A DNA stretch of 64,000 nt. Origin: Virgisporangium aurantiacum. GTDB taxonomy: Bacteria > Actinomycetota > Actinomycetes > Mycobacteriales > Micromonosporaceae. Numbering within the stretch: position 1 is the stretch's first letter; each line of letters starts with the position of its first letter. The position numbers and the translations under genes are program-made. Shown here in pieces: positions 23,435 through 32,087 of this stretch. The stretch covers positions 1-64,000 of the forward strand of contig NZ_BOPG01000056.1 of the NCBI RefSeq assembly GCF_016863635.1, written 5' to 3'. The notes beneath the pieces were generated by a model. That model made no database searches, was not told where the DNA came from, and saw nothing but the letters and a program-made list of their open reading frames with translations.

Positions 23435-24196
23435 ATGACAGTCATCGTGCGCCACGAAGGGCCCGTCACCACGGTTCTGATCAACCGCGTCGACCGCCGC
23501 AACGCGGTCGACGGCCCCACCGCCGCGCGGCTCGCCGACGCGCTGCGCGCCTTCGACGCCGACCCGTCCACCGCCGTCGCGGTGCTCGCCGGTGCCGGTG
23601 ACACGTTCTGCTCCGGTGCCGACCTGCACGCCTACGGCACGCCGGAACAGAATCGCGTCACGCCCGACGGCGACGGGCCGATGGGACCCACCCGGCTGCG
23701 CCTGTCGAAGCCGGTGATCGCCGCGATCGAGGGGCACGCGGTGGCCGGCGGGCTCGAACTCGCGCTGTGGTGCGACCTCCGCGTGGCCGCCGCCGACGCG
23801 GTCCTCGGGGTGTTCTGCCGGCGCTACGGCGTGCCGCTGATCGACGGCGGAACCGTGCGCCTGCCCCGCCTGATCGGCGAGAGCCACGCGATGGACCTGA
23901 TCCTCACCGGCCGCCCGGTCGCCGCCCCCGAGGCGCTCTCGATCGGGTTGGTGAACCGCGTGGTGCCGCCCGGCACGGCGGTGTCGGCCGCCGAACGGCT
24001 CGCCGCCCAGCTCGCCGAGCTCCCGCAGACCTGCCTGCGGGAGGACCGGCTGTCGGTACGTGAGCAGCACGGTCTCGACGAACCGGCGGCGCTGGCCAAC
24101 GAACTGCGGCACGGCGAACGGTCGCTCGGTGCGGTCGACGCCGGCATCGCCGCGTTCCGGGCCGGACGGGGCCGCCACGGAACCTCGCTATCGTGA
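23435..24196 (+). CDS. Enoyl-CoA hydratase/isomerase (crotonase) family protein
   Basis: 253 residues. The crotonase oxyanion-hole segments are F-C-S-G-A-D-L near residue 65 and A-V-A-G-G-L-E-L-A-L near 105. Position 125-135 reads V-F-C-R-R-Y-G, where hydratases often have a catalytic Glu (x-x-P-E-x); the Glu seems replaced by Arg/Cys here, so the exact reaction may be isomerisation or another acyl-CoA reaction. Divergent from the P450 gene, suggesting a shared catabolic or biosynthetic step. Confidence 0.82.
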   Translation: MTVIVRHEGPVTTVLINRVDRRNAVDGPTAARLADALRAFDADPSTAVAVLAGAGDTFCSGADLHAYGTPEQNRVTPDGDGPMGPTRLRLSKPVIAAIEGHAVAGGLELALWCDLRVAAADAVLGVFCRRYGVPLIDGGTVRLPRLIGESHAMDLILTGRPVAAPEALSIGLVNRVVPPGTAVSAAERLAAQLAELPQTCLREDRLSVREQHGLDEPAALANELRHGERSLGAVDAGIAAFRAGRGRHGTSLS

Positions 24197-24265
24197 CGTT
24201 TTTCCCCACGGATCCCCGGGTACACGGCAGCCGCACCGAACAACAGCCGAGTGGAAAGCGGGGCC

Positions 24266-24679
24266 ATGAACAAGCCGCTGCATCTGGAGATCTCGCTGGA
24301 TCTGCCCCGCGACGCGGAACTTGTCGCCCAGACCCGCCGGACCCTCGACGGCGCGCTCGGCGGAGCCGGCGTCGACGAGGACTGCCGCCACGACATCCGG
24401 CTGGCGCTGACCGAGGCGTGTGCCAACGTCATCAAGCACGCGGAACACTCCACGATCTACCACGTCGACGTGACGGTGGAGAACAGCGACTGCGTCATCG
24501 AGGTCACCGACGACGGTGGCGGGTTCAACCCTTCGGCCGTGCGCCCCGGTGAGGTGCTCGACGACGCCGGCCGCGGCCTGCAGATCGTCGCCGCGGTGAC
24601 CGACGGGCTCGACGTGGTGTCGATCGACGGCCTCGGCACGGTGCTGCGGTTCACCAAGCACCTCACCTGGGCAAGCTGA
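24266..24679 (+). CDS. RsbW-like anti-sigma factor/ATP-binding protein
   Basis: 137 residues of GHKL ATPase fold: N-box E-A-C-A-N-V-I-K-H-A near residue 55, G1 box D-D-G-G-G-F near 85 and G2 box G-R-G-L-Q-I near 105. Proteins of this size inhibit alternative sigma factors by binding and phosphorylate an anti-anti-sigma (STAS) partner; neither partner is encoded nearby, so its circuit is unknown. ATG 24266 is chosen over an upstream GTG at 24251 because of AAAGCGGGG just before it. Confidence 0.82.
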   Translation: MNKPLHLEISLDLPRDAELVAQTRRTLDGALGGAGVDEDCRHDIRLALTEACANVIKHAEHSTIYHVDVTVENSDCVIEVTDDGGGFNPSAVRPGEVLDDAGRGLQIVAAVTDGLDVVSIDGLGTVLRFTKHLTWAS

Positions 24680-24684
24680 CCGGC

Positions 24685-25668
24685 TCAGACCGCCCGGGCG
24701 ACCGCGATGGTCGACGAGCTGCGCTGCCCCGCTTCGTAGAACATGTACTGCACCCCGCCGTCGGTGCCGAACGCCGGCGCGGCCGAACGACCGTTGTCGG
24801 GCGCGTTGCCGCGCGGCGTGTGGAAGACGCCGAGATGCACCTCGCGGTCGAAGTCGTTGCCGACCTCGGTGAGGTACATCTTCCCGGACCCGCCGTGGTA
24901 CACCACGTACGTGGTGCCGTTGCGCTTGAGGATGTGCGCGCCGCTGATGTCGGTCTCGCCGTCGTTCTCGGCGTTCACGAGCGGCGTCTGGGCGTACTGC
25001 CAGGTGCGGGCGTCGGCCGACCAGGCCCAGTAGATGTCGCGCCGGCCGCCCTTGACGCCCATGTACACCATCACGAAGCTGCTGCCGCGGCTCGCGATCG
25101 TGTGGTCGAAGACCCGCGCGTACGACGTCTCGGTGGTGCCGGGCACGTTGCCGGTCCCGAGCACCTGGCGGTCGTAGGTGAAGGTGATGCCGTCGGCGGA
25201 GACGGCCAGCCGGGTCGCGTTGTTGTCGCCGTGGAAGTACATGTAGAAGCGCCGGGATGACGCGTGCCAGAGCACGTGCGGCGACGACACGTGCGTCACG
25301 GAGTAGTGCGGCGACCAGACGTTGCTGATGATCGGGTTGGCCGGGTACTCGGTGAACGGGCCGGCGAGCGAGTTGCCGTAGGCGAGGCAGATCCCGCCGG
25401 GCGCGTCGTGCGGCGCGTAGTACAGGTAGTACCGGGCCCGGTAGCTGGAGAGCTTGTCGTAGACCCCGCGCACGCACGGGAAGATCAGCTCGTTGGTGGG
25501 GTTGTAGCGCAGCGCCGACTTGGTGAACGGCGTGCCGAGGTACGTGTAGGTGGGGAATCCGGCCGGTCCGGCGTTTGCGGGGCCGGTTCCGGCGAGGGGC
25601 GCGAGGGCAGCGGCGCCGAGCGCTACGGCGCCACCGCGCAGGACCGTGCGGCGGGGAAAACGTTCCAT
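24685..25668 (-). CDS. Secreted glycosidase-like protein, five-bladed beta-propeller (GH43/GH62-like), Tat signal
   Basis: 327 residues. A twin-arginine signal (R-R-T-V-L-R-G-G, then A-N-A cleavage near residue 33) leads to repeated beta-propeller strands with W/Y-rich blades: Y-Y-L-Y-Y-A-P-H-D-A-P, S-S-P-H-V-L-W-H and Y-M-Y-F-H-G. This resembles clan GH-F and related five-bladed glycosidases acting on plant or microbial polysaccharides. Catalytic acids cannot be assigned safely. It is divergent from the LacI gene, whose two operator-like sites lie between them, so it is probably induced with the ABC importer downstream of lacI. Confidence 0.72.
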   Translation of the reverse strand: MERFPRRTVLRGGAVALGAAALAPLAGTGPANAGPAGFPTYTYLGTPFTKSALRYNPTNELIFPCVRGVYDKLSSYRARYYLYYAPHDAPGGICLAYGNSLAGPFTEYPANPIISNVWSPHYSVTHVSSPHVLWHASSRRFYMYFHGDNNATRLAVSADGITFTYDRQVLGTGNVPGTTETSYARVFDHTIASRGSSFVMVYMGVKGGRRDIYWAWSADARTWQYAQTPLVNAENDGETDISGAHILKRNGTTYVVYHGGSGKMYLTEVGNDFDREVHLGVFHTPRGNAPDNGRSAAPAFGTDGGVQYMFYEAGQRSSSTIAVARAV

Positions 25669-25706
25669 GGGACGAAGATGCGCTGACGTGCGTCGATGGT
25701 CAAGAT

Positions 25707-25722
25707 GCTAATACGAATTACC
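25707..25722. promoter_or_regulatory. LacI-type operator half of a pair, GCTAATACGAATTACC
   Basis: Shares GCTAATACG-AT with the reverse complement of the site at 25772-25786. The central CG and A/T flanks are typical of LacI-family operators. It is flanked by GTCAAG and CTTGAC in inverted orientation. It lies 39 bases from the glycosidase start, well placed to repress it. Confidence 0.6.
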
Positions 25723-25771
25723 ACTTGACTCCCGCCGTAATCGGCCCGCAGGATGTCGTTCACAGTCAACA

Positions 25772-25786
25772 CTGATACGTATTAGC
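25772..25786. promoter_or_regulatory. LacI-type operator, CTGATACGTATTAGC
   Basis: Near-perfect palindrome around TACGTA, 19 bases before the lacI GTG, and in inverted orientation to the similar site 65 bases upstream. Autoregulation and looping between the two sites are plausible. Confidence 0.65.
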
Positions 25787-25804
25787 GGACCGGGGAGGCA
25801 TACC

Positions 25805-26824
25805 GTGGCGGGAGCGCGCAGGCGCGTCACCCAGCAGGACATCGCCCGGATGACCGGCGTCAGCCAGGCGACCGTCTCGTTGGTGCTGAACAACCGCGCC
25901 GACGCCGACGTGCGTATCGCGCCGCAGACCCGGGAGAAGGTGCTGCGCGCGATCCGGGAGACCGGCTACGTGGCCGACCCGGTCGCCCGTCGCCTGGTCG
26001 CCCGGCACAACCGCATCCTCGGCGTGTTCACCTACGAACCGGTGTTCCCCAGCGGCAGCCGCGACTTCTACCACCCGTTCCTGCTCGGCATCGAGGAGCG
26101 GGCCGAGCGCCTCGGCTGCGACCTGTTGCTGTTCACCAGCGCACCGGTCGCCGACGGCCGGCGCCGCATCTTCCACGACGACCACCGGTTGCGCCTCGCC
26201 GACGGCTGCATCCTGCTCGGGCGCCAGATGGACCGCGACGACCTCGGTCGCCTCGTGGCCGAGGAGTACCCGTTCGTGGCGGTCGGCCGGCGCGACGACG
26301 CGGGTGGCCCGGTGCCGTACGTCGGCGCCGACTACCCGGCCGCCACCGCCGCCCTCGTGCGGCGCGCGGTCGAACTCGGCCACGACCGCCTCGCGTACGT
26401 CGGCCCGGGCGGGGGCGCCGAGTCACCCGCCGACCGCATGCGCGGCTTCACCGAGGCGGTCGCCGCCGCCGGTGTCCACGGCGTGCACGCGCCGGTCGCC
26501 GACGCGTCGGCCCTCGATTCCCTGCTGCGGCAAGGGATCACGGCACTGTTCGTGGAGGAACCGGCCGACGGGGTGGCGCTCATCGCGCTCGCGAACGACC
26601 GCGCCGTGCGCGTCCCCGCGGATCTGTCCATCGTGGCCCTGGGCGACCCGACCAGGCCGACCTCGACCGACCTCGACTTCACCGGGTTCTCGATCCCGCG
26701 CCGGGAGATGGGCGAGCAGGCGGTCGACGTGCTCACCACGCTGATCGAGCAACCCGCGCAGACCCAACGGTTGCTGCCCTGCGAACCCGTCGCCGGAAGC
26801 ACCCTTGCTGAGAGGAAGAACTGA
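25805..26824 (+). CDS. LacI-family sugar-responsive repressor
   Basis: 339 residues. N-terminal HTH (V-T-Q-Q-D-I-A-R-M-T-G-V-S-Q-A-T-V-S) and hinge helix (P-V-A-R-R-L-V-A-R) are followed by a periplasmic-binding-protein-like effector domain. GTG 25805 has GGGGAGG nine bases upstream. The TGA stop precedes the FAD oxidoreductase ATG directly, so lacI, oxidoreductase, binding protein and two permeases probably form one operon. The effector is likely a sugar or sugar acid imported by the operon. Confidence 0.9.
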   Translation: MAGARRRVTQQDIARMTGVSQATVSLVLNNRADADVRIAPQTREKVLRAIRETGYVADPVARRLVARHNRILGVFTYEPVFPSGSRDFYHPFLLGIEERAERLGCDLLLFTSAPVADGRRRIFHDDHRLRLADGCILLGRQMDRDDLGRLVAEEYPFVAVGRRDDAGGPVPYVGADYPAATAALVRRAVELGHDRLAYVGPGGGAESPADRMRGFTEAVAAAGVHGVHAPVADASALDSLLRQGITALFVEEPADGVALIALANDRAVRVPADLSIVALGDPTRPTSTDLDFTGFSIPRREMGEQAVDVLTTLIEQPAQTQRLLPCEPVAGSTLAERKN

Positions 26825-28414
26825 ATGGCCGACCTGGAAACGGAAGTGCTCGTCGTCGGTGGCGGGCTCGGCGGGGTCGCGGCGGCGTTGGCCGCGCTGC
26901 GGGCCGGCCGGCGCGTCGTGCTGACGGAGGAGTACCCGTGGCTGGGCGGGCAGTTGACCAGCCAGGCCGTGCCGCCCGACGAACACACGTGGGTGGAGCG
27001 GTTCGGCGTCACGGCGTCCTACCGGGCGCTGCGTGACGGGATCCGGGACTACTACCGGGCCCACTACCCACTCACCGAGCGGTCGCGCGCGGCCCGGGAA
27101 CTCAACCCCGGCGCCGGTTTCGTGAGCCGGTTGTGTCACGAGCCGCGCGTCGCGGTCGCGGTGATCGAGTCCCTGCTGGCCCCGTACCGGGGTGGCGGCC
27201 GGCTCACGGTCGTCCAGCCGGCGACGCCGGTGGCGGTGGAGACCGACGGAGACCGGGTCACCGCGGTGCGACTGTCCACAGGGGACACGGTCCGGGCGCC
27301 GTACGTCCTCGACGCCACCGAGACCGGCGAACTGCTTCCGTTGAGCGGCACCGAGTACGTCACCGGTTTCGAGTCGCAGACCGACACGAACGAACCCAGC
27401 GCGCCGCCGGAGAAACAGCCGCAGAACATGCAGGCCGTCTCGGTCTGCTTCGCGATCGACCACGTCGACGGCGACCACACCGTCGACCGCCCCGACAACT
27501 ACACCTTCTGGCGCGACTACGCGCCGCCGTTCTGGGGCGGGAACCTGCTCGGCTGGACGGCGCCGCACCCGCGCACGCTCGCACCCGTCGAGCGGGCGTT
27601 CACCCCGAACCCCGACGACGACCCGCTCTCGGTCACCGCCGACCAGCGCGTCGACGGTGGCGACCACAACCTGTGGACGTTCCGCCGCATTGCCGCCCGC
27701 CGCCACTTCGTGCCGGGCGCGTACGCCAGCGACATCACCCTCGTCAACTGGCCGATGATCGACTACCTGGAGGGCTCGGTCATCGACGTCCCCGACGCTT
27801 CCCGGCATCTCGAGGCGGCGCGGGACCTCTCCCGCTCGGTCCTCTACTGGATGCAGACCGAGGCACCGCGCGCCGACGGCGGAACCGGCTTCCCCGGGCT
27901 GCGCCTGCGCGGCGACGTCACGGGCTCGTCGGACGGCCTGGCGCAGGCGCCCTACATCCGGGAGTCCCGGCGGATCCTCGCCGAGTACACGGTCGTCGAG
28001 CAGGACCTCGCCGTGGCGGCGCGCGGCGACAAGGGCGCCGTCCGCTACGACGACAGCGTCGGCATCGGCATGTACCGCATCGACCTGCACCCGTCGACCG
28101 GCGGCGACAACTACATCGACGTGGCGAGCAGCCCGTTCGAGATCCCGCTCGGCGCGCTGATCCCGCGCCGGGTCGAGAACCTGCTGCCGGCCGGCAAGAA
28201 CATCGGCACGACCCACATCACCAACGGCTGCTACCGGCTGCACCCGGTCGAATGGAACGTCGGCGAGGCCGCCGGCGCCCTGGCCGCCTTCTGTCTCGAC
28301 CGCGCGGCCACCCCCCGCGCGGTGCGCAACGACCCCGATCTGCTCGCCGACTTCCAGCAGCGGCTGGCCGGCGACGGCGTCGAACTGCGCTGGCCCGACG
28401 TCACCGGCTACTGA
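26825..28414 (+). CDS. FAD-dependent oxidoreductase (FAD_oxidored type)
   Basis: 529 residues. The Rossmann dinucleotide motif V-V-G-G-G-L-G-G-V-A-A-A is near residue 10, with E-E at the end of the second strand. The region W-L-G-G-Q-L-T-S-Q near 45 and the late G-I-G-M-Y-R-I-D and P-A-G-K-N-I-G-T-T-H blocks are typical of the PF12831 family often found in sugar ABC loci. The likely role is oxidation of the imported carbohydrate or a derivative; substrate not known. It starts immediately after the lacI stop. Confidence 0.85.
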   Translation: MADLETEVLVVGGGLGGVAAALAALRAGRRVVLTEEYPWLGGQLTSQAVPPDEHTWVERFGVTASYRALRDGIRDYYRAHYPLTERSRAARELNPGAGFVSRLCHEPRVAVAVIESLLAPYRGGGRLTVVQPATPVAVETDGDRVTAVRLSTGDTVRAPYVLDATETGELLPLSGTEYVTGFESQTDTNEPSAPPEKQPQNMQAVSVCFAIDHVDGDHTVDRPDNYTFWRDYAPPFWGGNLLGWTAPHPRTLAPVERAFTPNPDDDPLSVTADQRVDGGDHNLWTFRRIAARRHFVPGAYASDITLVNWPMIDYLEGSVIDVPDASRHLEAARDLSRSVLYWMQTEAPRADGGTGFPGLRLRGDVTGSSDGLAQAPYIRESRRILAEYTVVEQDLAVAARGDKGAVRYDDSVGIGMYRIDLHPSTGGDNYIDVASSPFEIPLGALIPRRVENLLPAGKNIGTTHITNGCYRLHPVEWNVGEAAGALAAFCLDRAATPRAVRNDPDLLADFQQRLAGDGVELRWPDVTGY

Positions 28415-28434
28415 ACCCCGAGGAGTACCCACCC

Positions 28435-29688
28435 ATGAGAAGGAAAATCGCCGCCGCGTTACTGGCGTCGGCGCTCGTACTCACCGCCTGCGGAGGCGGC
28501 GACGACGACAAGGCCGCAGACGGCCCCGTCTCGCTGCGCATGACGATCTGGACCGGAAACGCCGACCACCTCGCGCTGTTCAACTCGATCGCCGACGAGT
28601 ACCGGAAGACGCACCCGAACGTCACCGAGATCAAGTTCGACACGCTACCGATCGAGACCTACACCACCGGTCTCACCACGCAGATCGCCGGCGGCAACGC
28701 GCCGGACCTGGCCTGGATCCTGGAGAACTCCGCGCCCGACTTCGTGTCGTCCGGCGCGCTGGTTCCGCTGAAGGTCGAGGGTTCCGAGGACCTCATCCCC
28801 AGCACCACCAAGCTGTGGCAGACCGGCGGCAAGCTCTACGCCTACCCGTTCTCGACGTCGCCGTTCGGCGTGTTCGTCAACAACGACCTCATCAAGCAGG
28901 CCGGCCAGCAGACGCCCGCGGAGCTCATCGCGGCGAACCAGTGGACGTGGGAGAAGGCGTACGCCGTCAACGCCGCGGTCAACGCGGGCACCGGCAAGGG
29001 CGGCCTCGTCGTCCGCGACTTCGACTACAAGACGTGGGACAACCTCGCCTCGGTGTGGGGCGGCTGGGGCGCGTCACCCTGGAGCGACGACGGCAAGAAG
29101 TGCGGCTTCGCCGACCAGCCGATGGTCGACGCGATGACCGCGTTCCACAAGGCCATCTTCACCGACAAGGCGGTGCCGGGGCCGGGCACCGCGCCGGACT
29201 TCTTCGCCGGCAACGCCGCCATGACCATCACCCAGATCAGCCGGGCGTCGCTGTTGAAGGACAGCAAGTTCGGGTGGGACCTGGTGCCGCTGCCCGCCGG
29301 ACCGAAGGGCACGTACGGCGTCATCGGACAGGCCGGCATCGGCGTCATGAAGAAGGGCAGGAATGCCGACGCGGCGGCCGGGTTCCTCGCGTACTTCACC
29401 AATCCGGAGAACTCCGCGAAGCTCGCCAAGTACTTCCCGCCGCCGCGCAAGTCGCTGCTCACCGCCGACAATCTCGCGAAGACGAACCCGCTCCTGAAGC
29501 CGGAACAATTGCAGAAGGTCGTCATCGACGGGATCAGCGTCGGTAAGGTCAAGCCGTCGCACACCGGTCAGGCCGAGCTGAGCCAGACCGTCCGGGCCGC
29601 GCTCGACCCGTTGTGGAAGCCGGACGCCGACGTGAAGTCCGTACTGGGCGGCGTCTGCTCGAAGATCCAACCGATGCTGGGTAAATAA
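28435..29688 (+). CDS. Sugar ABC transporter substrate-binding lipoprotein
   Basis: 417 residues. Signal with lipobox L-T-A-C (Cys near 19), then a type 1 extracellular sugar-binding fold (M-T-I-W-T-G-N-A-D near 38, Q-I-A-G-G-N-A-P-D-L near 82). AGGAG lies eight bases before ATG 28435. The next gene, a permease, starts directly after the TAA. It delivers the ligand to the permeases at 29689-31402. Confidence 0.9.
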   Translation: MRRKIAAALLASALVLTACGGGDDDKAADGPVSLRMTIWTGNADHLALFNSIADEYRKTHPNVTEIKFDTLPIETYTTGLTTQIAGGNAPDLAWILENSAPDFVSSGALVPLKVEGSEDLIPSTTKLWQTGGKLYAYPFSTSPFGVFVNNDLIKQAGQQTPAELIAANQWTWEKAYAVNAAVNAGTGKGGLVVRDFDYKTWDNLASVWGGWGASPWSDDGKKCGFADQPMVDAMTAFHKAIFTDKAVPGPGTAPDFFAGNAAMTITQISRASLLKDSKFGWDLVPLPAGPKGTYGVIGQAGIGVMKKGRNADAAAGFLAYFTNPENSAKLAKYFPPPRKSLLTADNLAKTNPLLKPEQLQKVVIDGISVGKVKPSHTGQAELSQTVRAALDPLWKPDADVKSVLGGVCSKIQPMLGK

Positions 29689-30570
29689 GTGTTGACGAAG
29701 CGGCGGCGCGATCACATAGCCGGTTACCTGTTCATCGCGCCGCAGCTCGTCGGCAGCCTCGCATTCGTGATCGGACCGCTGGTGATGGTGGTCTGGTACA
29801 GCCTGCACGAGTGGAACGTGCTCGCCGACACGTTCGAGTTCACCGGCGCGGAGAACTACCGGGCGCTGGCCGACGACCCCGAGATCGGCGGCGTGCTGCG
29901 GGCCACGACGCTGTTCTCGGTCGGGCTGGTGGTGTTCAACCTCAGCCTGGCCCTGCTGCTCGCGATGCTGCTCAACCAGAAACTGCGCGGCACGGTGGTG
30001 TTCCGCACGCTGTTCTTCTCGCCGGTGGTCGTCTCGCTGGTCGCGTGGACGATCGTGTGGGGCTTCCTGCTCCAGGCCGACGGCGGAATCAACGGCCTGC
30101 TCGACACGATCGGCGTCACCGGGCCGAACTGGCTGCGCGGCGAGACCACCGCGATGGTGTCGGTGATCGTGGTGCAGGTGTTCAAGAACGTCGGGCTGAA
30201 CATGGTGCTGTTCCTGGCCGCGCTGCAGGGCGTCCCCGCGCAGTTGTACGAAGCGGCGACGCTCGACGGCGCCGGTTGGTGGACGCGGTTCGGCCGCATC
30301 ACGATGCCACTGATCAGCCCCACCGTTCTGCTCACGTCGATCATCACGGTGGTGGGTTCGTTGCAGGTGTTCGCGCAGATCGCCGTGCTGACGCAGGGCG
30401 GGCCGGGCACCTCGACCACCGTGCTCGTCTACTACCTGTACCAGCAGGCGTTCCAGTTCCACCACTTCGGCTACGGGGCCACGCTGTCGGTGCTGCTGTT
30501 CGTGATCGTGCTGGGCCTGACGCTGCTGCAGTGGCGCATGCGCCGGAGGTGGGTGCTCGATGAAACGTGA
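29689..30570 (+). CDS. Sugar ABC transporter permease 1 (MalF/UgpA type)
   Basis: 293 residues with six hydrophobic segments. The cytoplasmic EAA loop, E-A-A-T-L-D-G-A-G-W-W-T-R-F near residue 185, docks to the ATPase. GTG directly follows the binding-protein stop. The gene overlaps the next permease by 11 bases. Confidence 0.92.
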   Translation: MLTKRRRDHIAGYLFIAPQLVGSLAFVIGPLVMVVWYSLHEWNVLADTFEFTGAENYRALADDPEIGGVLRATTLFSVGLVVFNLSLALLLAMLLNQKLRGTVVFRTLFFSPVVVSLVAWTIVWGFLLQADGGINGLLDTIGVTGPNWLRGETTAMVSVIVVQVFKNVGLNMVLFLAALQGVPAQLYEAATLDGAGWWTRFGRITMPLISPTVLLTSIITVVGSLQVFAQIAVLTQGGPGTSTTVLVYYLYQQAFQFHHFGYGATLSVLLFVIVLGLTLLQWRMRRRWVLDET

Positions 30571-31402
30571 GATCTCCGTCCGCGGAAAGACGGCGCTCTA
30601 TGGCGTGCTGTCGGTGCTGTGCATCCCGTTCGTGTTCCCGACGTGGTGGATGGTGACGAGTTCGTTCAAGCCGGTGAACGACATCTTCGCGTTCCCGCCG
30701 TCGTTGCTGCCCACCTCGCCGCGCCTCGACGCCTACCGCACGGTGTTCGAGCTGCAGCCGTTCGCGCAGCAGTACTGGAACAGCCTCTACATCGCCGTCG
30801 TGGTGACGATCGGCACGCTGGCAGTGTCCACAATGGCCGGTTACGCGTTCGCCCGCATCCGGTTCCGGGGCGCCAACGTGCTGTTCGTCGTGATCCTCAC
30901 CGGGCTGCTCATCCCGAGCGAGGTGACGATCGTCCCGCTGTTCCAGCTGTTCCTGAAGCTGGGGCTCACCGACACCCACTGGCCGCTGATCATCGTGCCG
31001 ATCCTCGGCGCGCCCGGCGTGCTGGCGACGTTCATCATGCGGCAGTTCTTCATCACACTGCCGCGCGATCTGGAGGAGGCCGCCCGCGTCGACGGGCTCG
31101 GCCACCCGGGCACGTTCTGGCGCATCGCCCTGCCGCTGGCCCGGCCGGCCCTGGGCGCGGTGGCCATCTTCACGTTCCTGCACAGCTGGAACCTGTACCT
31201 CGAACCGGTGGTGTTCCTGTCGACGCCGGAGAAGTTCACGTTGCCGCAGGCGCTCACCCAGTACGTCGACGCGTACGGCGGTCCTATGTGGAACGTCCAG
31301 TTGGCGGCGGCGTCGCTGACCACGCTGCCGGTGCTCGCGGTGTTCGTGTTCGCGCAGCGCCAGTTCGTGGAGGGGCTGGCGACCACGGGTCTCAAGGGGT
31401 GA
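30560..31402 (+). CDS. Sugar ABC transporter permease 2 (MalG/UgpE type)
   Basis: 280 residues, six transmembrane segments, EAA loop E-E-A-A-R-V-D-G-L-G-H-P-G-T-F near residue 175. It pairs with the preceding permease. No ATPase follows; actinobacterial carbohydrate importers commonly share one MsiK-type ATPase encoded elsewhere, and that is the likely case here. The operon ends before the convergent response regulator gene. Confidence 0.92.
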   Translation: MKREISVRGKTALYGVLSVLCIPFVFPTWWMVTSSFKPVNDIFAFPPSLLPTSPRLDAYRTVFELQPFAQQYWNSLYIAVVVTIGTLAVSTMAGYAFARIRFRGANVLFVVILTGLLIPSEVTIVPLFQLFLKLGLTDTHWPLIIVPILGAPGVLATFIMRQFFITLPRDLEEAARVDGLGHPGTFWRIALPLARPALGAVAIFTFLHSWNLYLEPVVFLSTPEKFTLPQALTQYVDAYGGPMWNVQLAAASLTTLPVLAVFVFAQRQFVEGLATTGLKG

Positions 31403-31409
31403 CGCGGTC

Positions 31410-32087
31410 TCACGGAGTGGCCGGGCGGCGGTGGCCGGTGTCCCAGGCCCAGGCCGCGATCGCCACCCGGTTCGCCACCCCCAGCTTCTGCTGGATGCTC
31501 GCCAGATGCGTCTTGACCGTGCCGGCCGTGATGTAGAGCTGGGCGCCGATCTCCGCGTTCGTGCGGCCGTCGGCGACCAGCGCCACCACGTCGAGTTCGC
31601 GGTCGGTCAGCCGGTGCGGCTTCGGTTCGGCCGGTCGCACGGAAAGCCGGCCCTGTAAGGCCGGCGCATCGGCACGGAGCTCGCGCAGCAGCCGCACAGT
31701 CACCTCGGGGCTGATGAGCGCGTCGCCGGCCACCGCCGCGCGCACCGCCGACACCAGCAGCGCGGCACCGGAATGCTTCAGCAGGAAGCCGCACGCGCCG
31801 TGCCGCAGCGCGGTGTGCACGTACGCGTCGAGGTCGTAGGTCGTCACCACGACCACCCGCACCGGCGGGGAGGCGTCGGTGAGTTTCCTCGTCAGCTCCA
31901 GGCCGTCCATGCGCGGCATCCGCACGTCGACGAGCGCCACGTCGGGTCGCAGCCGCGTCGCGAGCTCCAGCGCCTCCACGCCGTCGGCGGCCTGCCCGAC
32001 GACCTCGATGTCCGGCGCCGCACCGAGAATCGTGCGGAACGCCAGCCGCACCGACTCCTGATCGTCGGCCAGCAGCACCCGGATCAT
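31410..32087 (-). CDS. NarL/LuxR-type response regulator
   Basis: 225 residues. Receiver domain (1-120) with D-D at 8-9, phosphoacceptor Asp in V-D-V-R-M-P near 54, and Lys in F-L-L-K near 104. C-terminal LuxR HTH (L-T-D-R-E-L-D-V-V-A-L-V-A-D-G-R-T-N-A-E-I near 165). Its ATG overlaps the kinase stop by four bases, so the two form a pair. Target genes unknown; the adjacent membrane protein at 33238 is one candidate. Confidence 0.93.
   Translation of the reverse strand: MIRVLLADDQESVRLAFRTILGAAPDIEVVGQAADGVEALELATRLRPDVALVDVRMPRMDGLELTRKLTDASPPVRVVVVTTYDLDAYVHTALRHGACGFLLKHSGAALLVSAVRAAVAGDALISPEVTVRLLRELRADAPALQGRLSVRPAEPKPHRLTDRELDVVALVADGRTNAEIGAQLYITAGTVKTHLASIQQKLGVANRVAIAAWAWDTGHRRPATP

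Noticed and set aside
21509-24196. TetR, P450 and enoyl-CoA hydratase as a secondary-metabolite gene cluster
   Set aside because: No core synthase, ferredoxin, transporter or further tailoring genes are adjacent; two enzymes are too few to support a cluster call.
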